Positions 27,620-36,370 of a DNA stretch of 64,000 bases are shown piece after piece. This DNA is from JBHHUI01 sp965248775. GTDB taxonomy: Bacteria > Chloroflexota > Anaerolineae > Anaerolineales > JBHHUI01. Location: assembly GCA_965248775.1 (NCBI GenBank), contig OZ252150.1, positions 3,224,001-3,288,000 on the forward strand, given 5' to 3'. The translations under genes and the position numbers were made by a program. Below the pieces are notes generated by a model that did not search any database, was not told where the DNA came from, and worked only from the letters and a program-made list of their open reading frames with translations. Each line of letters starts with the position of its first letter. The stretch's first letter is position 1.

Positions 27620-27635
27620 GTTCCTGATCAGGAAC
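27620..27635. repeat. 16-bp palindrome, copy 4
   Basis: GTTCCTGATCAGGAAC ending 4 nt before an AGGAG ribosome binding site, as at 19887. The spacer and the ribosome binding site are also nearly the same as at that copy. Confidence 0.85.
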
Positions 27636-27650
27636 GAAAGGAGATCAGAC

Positions 27651-27914
27651 ATGTATAAGAATAAACCGATCGAACCTTAACTATTTGTCTGGACATTCCA
27701 GCGGGCTGCCTCCATACAGTAAGTAGCTGACACCCTGGAGATACCGACTAAAAATGTACGCTCCAAAGCAGCATCCTACAAACTTGGGTATGGAATTAAG
27801 TTGAAACACCTGCCTCCAGGAGATCCATCTGGGCCCCTAAAGAACAACCCGAACAAAGTAGATTCAGTGAAGCTTAATAGGCTCGCTAAAGATTCCTACA
27901 AGGAGTGCCTATGA
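27651..27914 (+). pseudogene. small HTH-like gene with two in-frame UAA stops
   Basis: ATG 27651 with a strong AAGGAG start reads MYKNKPIEP, TAA, LFVWTFQRAASIQ, TAA, VADTLEIPTKNVRSKAASYK... to TGA 27912, which overlaps the next ATG. The coding sense after both stops is obvious (a DNA-binding-like VADTLEIPTKNVRSKA). The stops are UAA, so selenocysteine is excluded; decay or point changes. Confidence 0.5.
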
Positions 27915-28183
27915 ATAACCTGCATCCTCAACTCCAGCAAGAGATAAGCATGATCGGCGAGGCAAGTGAGTTCATTGCCTCGAGCGACAAGTTCTTCGCA
28001 TGGCGAGACTTTGGCGCTCTCAATATTCAGAACCTCGACACCGGTGGCATGATAGGCGGCTCCGCGTGGACAGATGACGATCTCTTCGAGCTGGCTGAGT
28101 TTCTCCTGCATCTCCAGCAAGACCAGCAAGTTGAACCCGAGCCCAGCCCGATCCATATTCCCGTATTCGAACCTGCCTCTTGA
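27911..28183 (+). CDS. hypothetical acidic phage-type protein
   Basis: 90 residues (MNNLHPQLQQEISMIGEASE...). No family recognised. ATG 27911 has AAGGAG 6 nt upstream and overlaps the preceding stop. Its own TGA lies inside the -35 box of the next promoter. Confidence 0.55.
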   Translation: MNNLHPQLQQEISMIGEASEFIASSDKFFAWRDFGALNIQNLDTGGMIGGSAWTDDDLFELAEFLLHLQQDQQVEPEPSPIHIPVFEPAS

Positions 28184-28230
28184 CAGTGACAAAACGTTCA
28201 CATATACTAGGAGGGTGAACAATTGTTCAC
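28180..28230 (+). promoter_or_regulatory. consensus promoter with SOS-type palindrome
   Basis: TTGACA (28180), exactly 17 nt, TATACT (28203-28208), then the perfect palindrome GTGAACAATTGTTCAC (28215-28230) at the start site. It matches GAAC-N4-GTTC. It drives the DUF932 gene 10 nt further on and probably the MoxR operon. The AGGAGG at 28209 is 25 nt from the ATG and overlaps the operator, so translation initiation may be unusual. Confidence 0.7.
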
Positions 28231-28239
28231 AAAACCACA

Positions 28240-29181
28240 ATGAAGATATTTGACACACCCGTAACCCTCGAGCAAGCTCTTCGCGAAGCTGGCGAGGACT
28301 GGGTACCTGTACCTACGGCTCTCTTCGTACCTGATGCGAACAACCACCTCGAGCTATTGCCCCACAGGATAGGTCTGCGTCGCTCAGACACCGGTCGATT
28401 CATCCCCGGCATCGCAGTCAGCACCAGCTACACCATCGTGCCCGTGAAAGATGCCTTTCTTGTAGTCGACAAGTTGGTTGGGGCAGGCGAGGCGGTTATC
28501 CAGCGTGTTGGTTCTCAATATGGTGGCCGCTTCCAGTGGCTCTCTGCAAAACTACCCCGTGCCATCAGTTTGCAGTTGGATGACCAGACAGATCGCCTCG
28601 AGAAATCTCTACTCTTCTGTACCAGTCACGATACATCCTCGAGCGTCGTAGTCCGCTTTGGGCTTCGCAAGAACGATGACGTGATGTGTAACTTCACATC
28701 ACAGGAGATCCGCATCCAGCATCGGGGGAACGCACAGGAGCGAATGGCCAAGATTGTTGGCCATATGGTTGAGATTTCGGGTGCTTTCTTCCAGGTGGTT
28801 GAGAAGAAGCTAAGTGAACTGACCGAGACAGGCCCAGATGACGACCAGATATTTGAGTTCTCGAAACGGCTTTTCCCAGTCAAGGACAAACTCACAGCCA
28901 ACCAGCTGACACGTATAGACAACCACCGCGCACAGCTGGTCGACGTTGTACGTGCCTACGAAGACTCTCCCGGTGGCACCACCTGGTACGGAATGTACCT
29001 CGCCTCCCAACGCTTCCTACAAGGTCGCATCAAGTCTCGCACACAAGACAGCCTCTGGAAGTCCACCTTCCGCGGCAACATCGCCCGACAGAAGGTACGT
29101 GCTTTCGACCTAGTTGTCGAACTCAGCAAGGTTCGCAAACCAAACTGGCAACTCCGCGACGAACTGCTAGCAATGTCATAA
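28240..29181 (+). CDS. DUF932 family protein
   Basis: 313 residues, full length for the phage/plasmid DUF932 family (function unknown). Recognised from VSTSYTIVPVKDAFLVVDKL, GGRFQWLSAKLP, LLFCTSHDTSSSVVVRFGL and MVEISGAFFQVVEKK. It sits under the SOS-type promoter and upstream of the MoxR/VWA pair. Confidence 0.75.
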   Translation: MKIFDTPVTLEQALREAGEDWVPVPTALFVPDANNHLELLPHRIGLRRSDTGRFIPGIAVSTSYTIVPVKDAFLVVDKLVGAGEAVIQRVGSQYGGRFQWLSAKLPRAISLQLDDQTDRLEKSLLFCTSHDTSSSVVVRFGLRKNDDVMCNFTSQEIRIQHRGNAQERMAKIVGHMVEISGAFFQVVEKKLSELTETGPDDDQIFEFSKRLFPVKDKLTANQLTRIDNHRAQLVDVVRAYEDSPGGTTWYGMYLASQRFLQGRIKSRTQDSLWKSTFRGNIARQKVRAFDLVVELSKVRKPNWQLRDELLAMS

Positions 29182-29194
29182 GGACAACTCAACC

Positions 29195-29224
29195 ATGGAA
29201 GAAACCTTCACCCCCAAGAAGTAC
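29195..29224 (+). pseudogene. first 10 codons of the MoxR-type ATPase
   Basis: ATG 29195 reads MEETFTPKKY, then the IS3-type element begins. The sequence resumes at 30661 as NPGQVKDMMVQIAK in frame, proving one original gene. Confidence 0.75.
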
Positions 29225-29378
29225 TATGGTGGACCCCTTTGTCAAGACAGAAAAATGGCCTGGCGTAAGGTGCATTCTCCTTTCGTGAGTCGTGGACATA
29301 AATGGTCGCCGTAGTGCTGTGGACATGTGGGCAACTGGCGCATTCTCAGTTGTCCACATGTCCACAGCGAAATCGGTG

Positions 29379-30273
29379 TCAGTTCAGCAGCGTGCGTTCC
29401 CCGAAGTACACCTGCGCCGGGGTGAGATAGTCGAGTGATTGATGCGGACGCTCCGCACGGTAGAAGCGAAAGTAGCGTATCAGAGCCTGCCGTGCTTCGC
29501 GCGGGCTGTCGTAGTCGTGCAGATAGACCTCCTCGTATTTCACCGTCCGCCACAGCCGCTCGGTGAAGATATTGCCCAGTCTCGTCGACTGGACGAGGTC
29601 GAGCGCACGGCCGCGACCATCCATACTGATTTGTGTACCGGCCGCTTGGAGCCGGTCAATGTACTGCGGGCTAGTGAAGTGGCTGCCCTGGTCGCTGTTC
29701 CAGATCGTCGGCGTGGCCGCTGCCAGCGCCCGCTCGACTGCGCGCAACACGAATGGCATTTCCAGCGTCTGGTCGAGCTCCCAGCTGACCACGTAGCGGG
29801 AGAACCAATCCAGCACAGCCACGAGGTACCCCGTCCAGCCTGTCCGGGGCTGGGCATCCAGCCGCCGCGGAGGCGGATATAGGTGATGTCGATTCCCCAG
29901 ACCTGATTTGGCTGCGTGATCGCCACTCCGCGCAACAAATAGGGGAAAACAGCGTGCTGCTTAGCTCGTTTCCCGTGACCCGGCCCCGGGACGGTGTGCT
30001 CAGATTCGGGCCCGGATAGATGGCTGCCAACCCCATTTCGCGCATATGACGTTGGACTGCTTTGCGATTGATGGTCATCTCGCGTCGCAATACGGCCAGG
30101 ATCTTGCGCGAACCGTAGAAGGGATGGGCAGTGTAGATTTCATCGATGCGGCACTTGATGTACAACTCTTCCGGTGACGGCGGGACCGGGACGTAGTACA
30201 AACTGGAGCGACTGATACCCAACAGATCGGCCTGGGTTGCGAGCGATAGCTCAGCATTCTCGCGTTCGACCAT
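29379..30273 (-). pseudogene. IS3 type B orfB, two frameshifts
   Basis: Three frames are needed: MVERENAELSLATQADLLGI..., then VAITQPNQVWGIDITYIRL, then VAVLDWFSRYVVSWELDQTL...FGERTLLN. The second break is a ~26-nt GC-rich insertion between GGWM and YLVAVLDW. DDE residues are all present but in different frames. Confidence 0.8.
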
Positions 30274-30283
30274 CGTCAGTCGC

Positions 30284-30598
30284 TCACTTCTCGATGACGT
30301 TGAGGCCAGATTTTATTTTGAGCCAGGCTAACTGCGTCGTCAGCCGGCCAATCTGCGCATACAGCGCTTCGCGTTCGCTCTCGTGTGCCGCCTCGAGCTC
30401 GCGCATCGTGTGGTTCTCGTTGCTGAACACGCTAGGTAAGCGCTCGACCGCCTGCGCTTTCCATTTGCGGAGCATATTGACGTGCATGCCATACTCAGCG
30501 GCGATCTGCGCGAATGTGCGCTCTTCCCGCAGTAGTTCGAGAACGATCTGGGCTTTCCGTTCGGCGCTGTAGTGGGTGCGGGTTTTCTTCTTTGTCAT
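30284..30598 (-). CDS. IS3 type B orfA
   Basis: 104 residues: HTH_Tnp_1 domain (AERKAQIVLELLREERTFAQ, MLRKWKAQA) and a leucine-rich coiled coil. Identical to the copy at 42353. Confidence 0.85.
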   Translation of the reverse strand: MTKKKTRTHYSAERKAQIVLELLREERTFAQIAAEYGMHVNMLRKWKAQAVERLPSVFSNENHTMRELEAAHESEREALYAQIGRLTTQLAWLKIKSGLNVIEK

Positions 30599-30657
30599 GG
30601 CTGGCAGTGTACCTTAGCCCGACGTGTTTTCGTGTCTAGATTCTGGGGTCCACTATA

Positions 30658-31767
30658 TACAACCCCGGCCAGGTCAAAGACATGATGGTGCAGATCGCCA
30701 AGTTCCCGGACATCCTGCATCGCTCAAACTGGGTCATGGTCGGCGCTGCCGGTGTAGGCAAGACCGAGATTCTCAAACAGCTTGCCGAAGCCATCAACTT
30801 CAACTTCATGGAGTTCCCCATCGGGTTCATGTCGCGTGGTGACAGCTTCATTCCTGTCCCAGGTAAGAACGGCCACTATATGATGCAGTTGGCTGAGTTC
30901 TGGGCGCGGGTTGGTCCAAACACCTTACTCGTCATGGATGAGCTGCTAAATGCAGACAACGCCGTGGCACAGGAACACCGCCCCTTCTTCTATCCCGGTA
31001 CCGGTGAACGCACCGTCGCTGGCGTGCCTATCAAGGGCCCCATCATGGTTGTAGGAACAGGCAATGACCGCAAGCATGGCGGCAACCCCAACTCGCTATT
31101 TACACACCCTGCAGACCGCAACCGCTTCATCCAATGGCACATGCAAGACGATCCCAAAAAGATTGCTCCGGCCTGGATAAAGAACTATGCCATCCCCGCC
31201 GGTGTGGACGATCGTGTCTGGGGCTGGATTGACCGTAATCGCGACATGATCCTCACTGACCCACCCAAGAACCCAGAAGAACCCTATTGCACACCCCGCA
31301 GCGTAACAACCACTGCGACATTCCTTGAACACATGGGCAATGGTCTCGACACCCAAACAGTCAAGGCCAACATCATTGCCTCCATTGGCGAGCAAGCACA
31401 GCGCAGTCTCTGGGCAGACATGAGCAGTGTAAAGCTACCCAGCCCTGCCGATCTCCTCAGCGGCAAAGAACCACTTTCGGATCACACCAGTAAACAGGTT
31501 CAGTGTGTCGTTCGCACAGCTCGTCATGTAGTAGGCGAAAACGACAAAGACATCGTGCGCAAATTCATCGAAGTTTCCAAGGGCTGGCCCAAAGAGCCGG
31601 TCGCAAGCGCATTCCCTGTCATCAATGGTCAGCCGCAGACATGGATGATGGACATGGAATACTTCGAATCCATGGAAGACAACCCGGAGTGGGTTGAACA
31701 ACATATGGCGATTTGGAAACAGGCCGAAGTGATGTGGAAGAAACGAGAGAAAGCCGCTAAAGCATGA
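30658..31767 (+). pseudogene. MoxR-type AAA ATPase, body
   Basis: Walker A GAAGVGKTE, Walker B LLVMDELLNAD, sensor-like VVGTGNDRK and an arginine-rich DRNRFIQW. 361 residues remain from ATG 30682. The native start and ribosome binding site are 1.4 kb away across the IS, so expression depends on a chance internal start. MoxR ATPases act with VWA-domain partners as chaperone-like remodellers; the next gene is such a partner, coupled by ATGA. Confidence 0.8.
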
Positions 31768-33014
31768 GACCTGAAACACTAGGAGCTATCGAGCAAGCAC
31801 GCATCAACATCCGTGCCCATCCCGATCTCAAGTTCTACTACCCTGCCACTCTGCACCTGAACCCGGTACCGGGCGAAGTTATGGAGCAGCAGCTGAATGT
31901 ATCGTTTCCACTGGCTGCTGTAGACAAGAATGGCAACTTGGGTCTCCACGAAGATGAGTTCCTCGCACTGGATGAACTTGAACAGACCGGCCTGATCTTG
32001 CACGAGGCCATGCACTGTGCTCATAACCATGTGATCCGGCAGGAATATCTGAACCCAAAGTGGGCAAACATTGCGGGTGACGTCCTGATCAATGGTGTCA
32101 TCGAGGATGGCTTCATTCCTATCCCAGATGGTGGCGTCAATGTTGCATCTATCAAGACACATCTCGGCATCGACATCCCCGATCCGCCTTGGGATCACAG
32201 CATGGAAGAGATCTATTCCATGTTCCCGGTCTACGATGACCCACCGGACGAACTGGGCAACCAGGGAGGTATGGTTCCCGGTGCACTCCCTTCCCCTGAA
32301 AGCTCGAAGACACCCGAGCCTGATCAAGAGGAATCTGAACAGGAGCAGGATCAACCAGGTGAGACCCCCCCTCTCATCTGGCCAGAATTCTGTTCCTGAT
32401 CAGGAACCTCTTGGTCAGGACCCTCCGGACTGGGAAGAAGTTCTCGCCGAGTGTCAGGATTTTTCGCAAGGCACAGAGCCCCTCGGGCTGCTCCACCGGC
32501 ACCTGTACAGGACATTGCAATTAGCCATCTCTATCACTGGTCAGGCGCACTGCCCGGTGTAGAACTCAGTTACGCACGTCCTAACAGACGGCGCATGTAC
32601 CTCTATGGTGTTGGCATCATCCCGCCCGGCCGCACCTTCAGCAAACCCCGCATCCGTGTCTTTGTAGACACTTCCGGCTCAATCAACGAAGAAGTTCTCA
32701 GCGAATATCAAGGTCATTTCCGAGCTGTGCAGGATTGGCTAGGAGCTGAGATAGAGCTGTATGCCGGAGACACCAGAGTACAGGACGTTGTCAAAATCCA
32801 GCCCGGTGAAGAATGGCCGGAACTGCATGGTGGTGGTGGCAGCGACTTTCGTCCTTTCTTCGAGTTGTCCGAAGAAGATAGCCCGCCTGATGGCATCCTG
32901 ATCCTCACCGATGGCTGGATTGCCTGGCCGTCGACTCCCCCGGATTGCAAATGCCTAACCCTCACAACGGGTAAAGACTGCCCCTTTGGAGAGAGCGTCA
33001 AGATCGAAATCTGA
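31764..33014 (+). pseudogene. DUF2201 metallopeptidase/VWA-like protein, frameshifted
   Basis: The N-terminal part has the zinc motif LHEAMHCAHNH (HExxH) and ANIAGDVLINGVIED. The C-terminal part has a VWA-like MIDAS FVDTSGSI, then ILILTDGW. Between them the frame moves 0 to +1 (at C6 near 32365) and back (about 32460-32520). The middle frame reads SVPDQEPLGQDPPDWEEVLA. Two compensating single-base indels suggest decay or sequence error. It pairs functionally with the MoxR ATPase. Confidence 0.7.
32392..32407. repeat. 16-bp palindrome, copy 5
   Basis: GTTCCTGATCAGGAAC in the linker of the DUF2201 gene, read as VPDQE in the +1 frame. It lies between the two frameshift points of the gene. Confidence 0.85.
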
Positions 33015-33016
33015 CT

Positions 33017-33289
33017 ATGTATGCCGAATATTTCATTCTTCGCGTAGACAGCGAAGAAGACGGCTTTCTAGCATTGCTGGAGAGTGACACTCCCATTGAA
33101 ACAATCCAGTGGCATCAACTGGCAAGCAGTGCCCTCGACTTCTATGACGAATTAGCTGCGCTGCCGGATGGTGAACTGCATGGCAAAACAGTGAACCTCG
33201 TAGAAGCCTTCAATGCAGGTCCAGGTGCCCTGCTGGCATATTGCAATGCCAATATTCGTGTCAGTCACTTTGTCTTAGGAGAGTTCTAA
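33017..33289 (+). CDS. hypothetical 90-residue acidic protein
   Basis: MYAEYFILRVDSEEDGFLAL...; no family recognised. It starts 2 nt after the VWA gene, and its TAA overlaps the next ATG (TAATG). Confidence 0.55.
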   Translation: MYAEYFILRVDSEEDGFLALLESDTPIETIQWHQLASSALDFYDELAALPDGELHGKTVNLVEAFNAGPGALLAYCNANIRVSHFVLGEF

Positions 33290-33903
33290 TGCCTCGAACA
33301 GTCTGGATCAAGTTGGGTGAGATAGATAGTTCTTCCTCGCCCGGTGACTATCACATCGTCAAAAAGAATCCCGTCAACGGAGAGATCGGCTGCGACTGTG
33401 GTGCCTACCGATTCTTCTATGCGCACGGTCGCCATGCTGCAGATGAAGAACGAACCTGCAAACACATTGTCAGGTTCCAGGCAGAGAACCCCGAGACCAT
33501 CGACATGGACATTACCTCTGCAGAAGCCTGGATGAACCTGTGGCTTACGCAGAAGAACACCTATCACCGGCGTTGGTCTCGTGAGTGGTTCGACAACGAA
33601 CGTGACGCCATGCAGCGCTTCAATGGCGAGGCTGTCTTTATCACGCCCTACGGTAACCAGTGGACAGTCTTTGTCCCGATAAGGAGTTTAACGATGGCTA
33701 ACTTCACCATCACAGTCAGCGAACGCGAGTTCCACTGGATATTGGCCGGACTGCGCTCTTTGACCGAAGTTATATGGCCCCTCGATTTTCCCATACCAGT
33801 CGAAGATATTCGTCAGATCGCCACCAATGATGGGGAGTACACGATCCCGATACCAGCAGAACTTGATGAACTCTGCCAGCGCCTAAATATCACTGGAGAA
33901 TGA
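33289..33903 (+). CDS. SWIM zinc-finger protein, possibly two genes fused
   Basis: 204 residues. The SWIM motif CDCGAYRF...CKHIVRF (CxC...CxH) at about 28-55 binds zinc and often DNA. At 33694 an internal ATG has AAGGAG 7 nt upstream and opens a distinct domain (MANFTITVSEREFHWILAGL). One base change would give the first protein a stop (CGATAAG), so this may be two genes joined by an indel. Confidence 0.6.
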   Translation: MPRTVWIKLGEIDSSSSPGDYHIVKKNPVNGEIGCDCGAYRFFYAHGRHAADEERTCKHIVRFQAENPETIDMDITSAEAWMNLWLTQKNTYHRRWSREWFDNERDAMQRFNGEAVFITPYGNQWTVFVPIRSLTMANFTITVSEREFHWILAGLRSLTEVIWPLDFPIPVEDIRQIATNDGEYTIPIPAELDELCQRLNITGE

Positions 33904-33904
33904 T

Positions 33905-34474
33905 ATGCAAATCGACAAGAAATATCAGATCCACAAGCTATGCAGCGGAGACGATGCGCGTCTCATCATCAACCACGTCTGGGTAAAACGTGTTTGTGAG
34001 GGTGGCAAAAAACACGCCAACGGTCGCGCAATGGCCACCAATGGATACATGGTTGGATGGGTCCCCTGTACTCTGGACGACGACGACATCTTAGGCCCCA
34101 TACCAGTAGCTGCACTTACCATGGCGTACAAGGGCAAAAAGGACATGCCTGCACGTCTACATCTGCAACAAGACTTTGTAGAAGCGATGTTGACAGGCGT
34201 ACTCTTCCCTCGTTTCCATGAACTAAAACAAACCGATGTACCTCCTGACCCCTCTTATATCTTTGAGGGAGACTGGGCCACCAATGGCCAGAGTCCGCCT
34301 TTGAGCATGAATACAAACTATGCCCAGCGCCTGCAACAAGCCTTTGGCTCTGACGGTCTCGTGTTTCGTCCAATGGCGAAAACACTATCAGACAACGGCC
34401 AGACTGCATATTTCGTGTCACCGAGTAATCGTTTCGGACCACCGTACGGCGCGATTATGCCAAGACACCTGTAA
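33905..34474 (+). CDS. hypothetical, weakly sliding-clamp-like
   Basis: 189 residues. RAMATNGYMVGWVPC and the terminal PPYGAIMPRHL recall phage beta-clamp-like proteins (ATDGH...; ...MPMR), but the match is weak and the length is about half a clamp. It is in the coupled operon just before the ligase. Function unknown. Confidence 0.5.
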   Translation: MQIDKKYQIHKLCSGDDARLIINHVWVKRVCEGGKKHANGRAMATNGYMVGWVPCTLDDDDILGPIPVAALTMAYKGKKDMPARLHLQQDFVEAMLTGVLFPRFHELKQTDVPPDPSYIFEGDWATNGQSPPLSMNTNYAQRLQQAFGSDGLVFRPMAKTLSDNGQTAYFVSPSNRFGPPYGAIMPRHL

Positions 34475-34656
34475 TGGGCGCTATGAAAAATCTGCAGCTC
34501 GCACTGGTCGAAAAGCTGCGCCTGGAAAATAACTTGACCTACCCACAAGCCGAACGCGCCGCAATTGAGTTTGTAGAAGAACACGGCCTCAGCGGGGCTA
34601 CTTCGTTCGTCGGCTTCCCTGCATATGTACAGTCAGAACATGAGGAATATCAATGA
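34474..34656 (+). CDS. hypothetical 60-residue protein
   Basis: MGAMKNLQLALVEKLRLENN...; helical. TAATG overlap upstream and ATGA overlap downstream. No family recognised. Confidence 0.5.
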   Translation: MGAMKNLQLALVEKLRLENNLTYPQAERAAIEFVEEHGLSGATSFVGFPAYVQSEHEEYQ

Positions 34657-35870
34657 GTAAACTAACTTTTCAAGAATATATCAGTTCCCAGACCCCGGAT
34701 GGTCCAGTGAAGATACAAATCGGCATCAGCAAACGCTGGGCCGAGAGGGTCGAACAACCCGGTCTGCAAGGAACCGCCGGAGCACTGGCCTATCTCGAAC
34801 GGTATGGCCGAAACATCGCAGCCAAGAAGGTCATTCAACTGGCGCTCAAAGCAACTCTCGAGGGCGATCTCGAGATGGCCCAAGGATTTTGGGCCAAAGC
34901 ATATTTCCTGACCTTCGACGAACAGCCCGAACTCAATGGCGCCGTCGCACATACTAATACTGTCCTGCAAGCTGCCGCTCCCTCCAGTGGTGTAAACCCA
35001 TGCCCACATGGCGACTTCGGCAACATGCAGCCCGGGAACCTGGCTACTATGCAAGCCGTTGACGCCAAGAATGGCCGCAGATACTACGTCAACAACGATA
35101 TATACGTGGGTCAGGTCAAGCATAACGGCCACCGCGCAGTGCTCTTCGTGGACACCGATGGTGGTGTGCAGATGCAGATGCGTAGTCTGAACATGCGTCC
35201 TGTTCCAGCCAAGCTGCAGGAGGCGCTCCTGGATACACAAATCGAGCACCTACGTCCATTCATTCTTGATGGCGAGCTGCTCTATCTGGATGCAAATGGA
35301 CAAGAGGATCAGACGGCCGCAGCTGCGGCCGAGATTGGCGGCGTGGCAACTCTGCAGTACATGGTGTTCCAGTGCCTGATGCAGTCCGGACAAGATCAAC
35401 GCACATTCCCCATCGGTGTACGAGCTGGCCGCGGTCTTCATTTTGCGCACATTACAGATGAAGCCGTGCAACCGACTATCCCCTTTATCGGAAAGGAACA
35501 GAAGGGAATACTTGTCACGCTCACAGAAGAAAAAAACCTGGAGGGTGAAGTCTGGACGATTGATGCAGATAACTACATAGGCGGCAAGAATGGCGAAGTC
35601 TGTGTCCGCACCAAGCATCTCTTCGAAGGCACATTTGAGATCGTCGAATTCACACCTACAACCGCTGCAGACCGTGAGTTTGGAGCCATCGAAATCCAGG
35701 ACTCCAACGGCATTGCAGTAGGCCGCGTTGGCACAGGCTTCACTCGTGATGACCAGCGCGAACTCATGCAAGCCGGAGTCGGTACCAAGATCAAGGTCCG
35801 CTACCAGGCCGTCACAAACGCTGGCAAGCTAGTGCATGCCCGCTATCTGGGAATGTTCTATGCGCCGTAA
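34653..35870 (+). CDS. ATP-dependent DNA ligase-like protein
   Basis: 405 residues. Nucleotidyltransferase motifs in order: VKHNGHR (motif I, KxxG with the adenylated Lys), FILDGELLYLD (motif III), LEGEVWTI (motif IV), VCVRTKHLFEGTFEI (motif V). A C-terminal OB-like domain follows (FGAIEIQDSNGIAVGRVGTG). Motif I has Asn where Asp is usual. An N-terminal WGR-like region precedes (GISKRWAERVEQ). It would seal nicks in phage DNA. Confidence 0.75.
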   Translation: MSKLTFQEYISSQTPDGPVKIQIGISKRWAERVEQPGLQGTAGALAYLERYGRNIAAKKVIQLALKATLEGDLEMAQGFWAKAYFLTFDEQPELNGAVAHTNTVLQAAAPSSGVNPCPHGDFGNMQPGNLATMQAVDAKNGRRYYVNNDIYVGQVKHNGHRAVLFVDTDGGVQMQMRSLNMRPVPAKLQEALLDTQIEHLRPFILDGELLYLDANGQEDQTAAAAAEIGGVATLQYMVFQCLMQSGQDQRTFPIGVRAGRGLHFAHITDEAVQPTIPFIGKEQKGILVTLTEEKNLEGEVWTIDADNYIGGKNGEVCVRTKHLFEGTFEIVEFTPTTAADREFGAIEIQDSNGIAVGRVGTGFTRDDQRELMQAGVGTKIKVRYQAVTNAGKLVHARYLGMFYAP

Positions 35871-35937
35871 GAAATCTTACCCAACAGGCGGGGATATATT
35901 CTGCGGGGCAGGGGGATCAAGAATTACTTCTGGCTAG
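35860..35937 (+). pseudogene. start of a C5-cytosine DNA methyltransferase, truncated
   Basis: ATG 35860 overlaps the ligase end and reads MRRKKSYPTGGDIFCGAGGS then RITSG and TAG. GGDIFCGAGGS is motif I (SAM loop) of Dcm-type methyltransferases. Nothing else of the enzyme follows, so the rest has been deleted. A 27-codon ORF (35981-36064, MPLAGITRSDNLTAPHEVRK...) coupled to the next gene may be its residue, but I cannot show that. Confidence 0.5.
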
Positions 35938-36063
35938 GAGAGCAATCACAGGGATGACTAACATCATTAAGCGCTTGTAAATGCCACTGGCTGGGATAAC
36001 TCGCTCAGACAACTTAACGGCACCGCATGAGGTGCGAAAGAAAATCGAGTTGATTCTTGACTA

Positions 36064-36366
36064 ATGGGTGGCACAATTCTTGCAGCGGATTTCCATACTA
36101 ACGGCATTTTGCAGTTATCGCCGGAAGATCGCGAAGGGGAAATTGCAATGGATGCTTCTGATTTGGTGTATCACCGTGTTGTGGCGAAAAAAGGGTCAGG
36201 TGGCAATTTTGATGAGGGTGTAATTCTGGCAGTTCGTGACGTTCCATCGGTGTTGATTTATCGCAAGGACGGATCACGCTTTTGGTGGCGACTCGACTTG
36301 TGCGAAGTCGGCAAGCCGATCCCGGATGAGGACGAGCAAGTGACGAAACTAATAAACAGCCACTAA
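36064..36366 (+). CDS. hypothetical 100-residue protein
   Basis: MGGTILAADFHTNGILQLSP...; beta-rich; no family recognised. TAATG overlap with the preceding short ORF. Its TAA is inside the target duplication of the next IS. Confidence 0.5.
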   Translation: MGGTILAADFHTNGILQLSPEDREGEIAMDASDLVYHRVVAKKGSGGNFDEGVILAVRDVPSVLIYRKDGSRFWWRLDLCEVGKPIPDEDEQVTKLINSH

Positions 36367-36370
36367 ACTA

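Larger units (their letters stand above)
29225..30657 (-). mobile_element. IS3 family element (type B), copy 1
   Basis: 1,433 bp. The ends TATGGTGGACCCC and GGGGTCCACTATA are inverted repeats, flanked by the 3-bp duplication TAC. It separates the start codon of the MoxR gene from its body. The orfB reading frame is broken twice, exactly as in copy 2. Confidence 0.9.
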
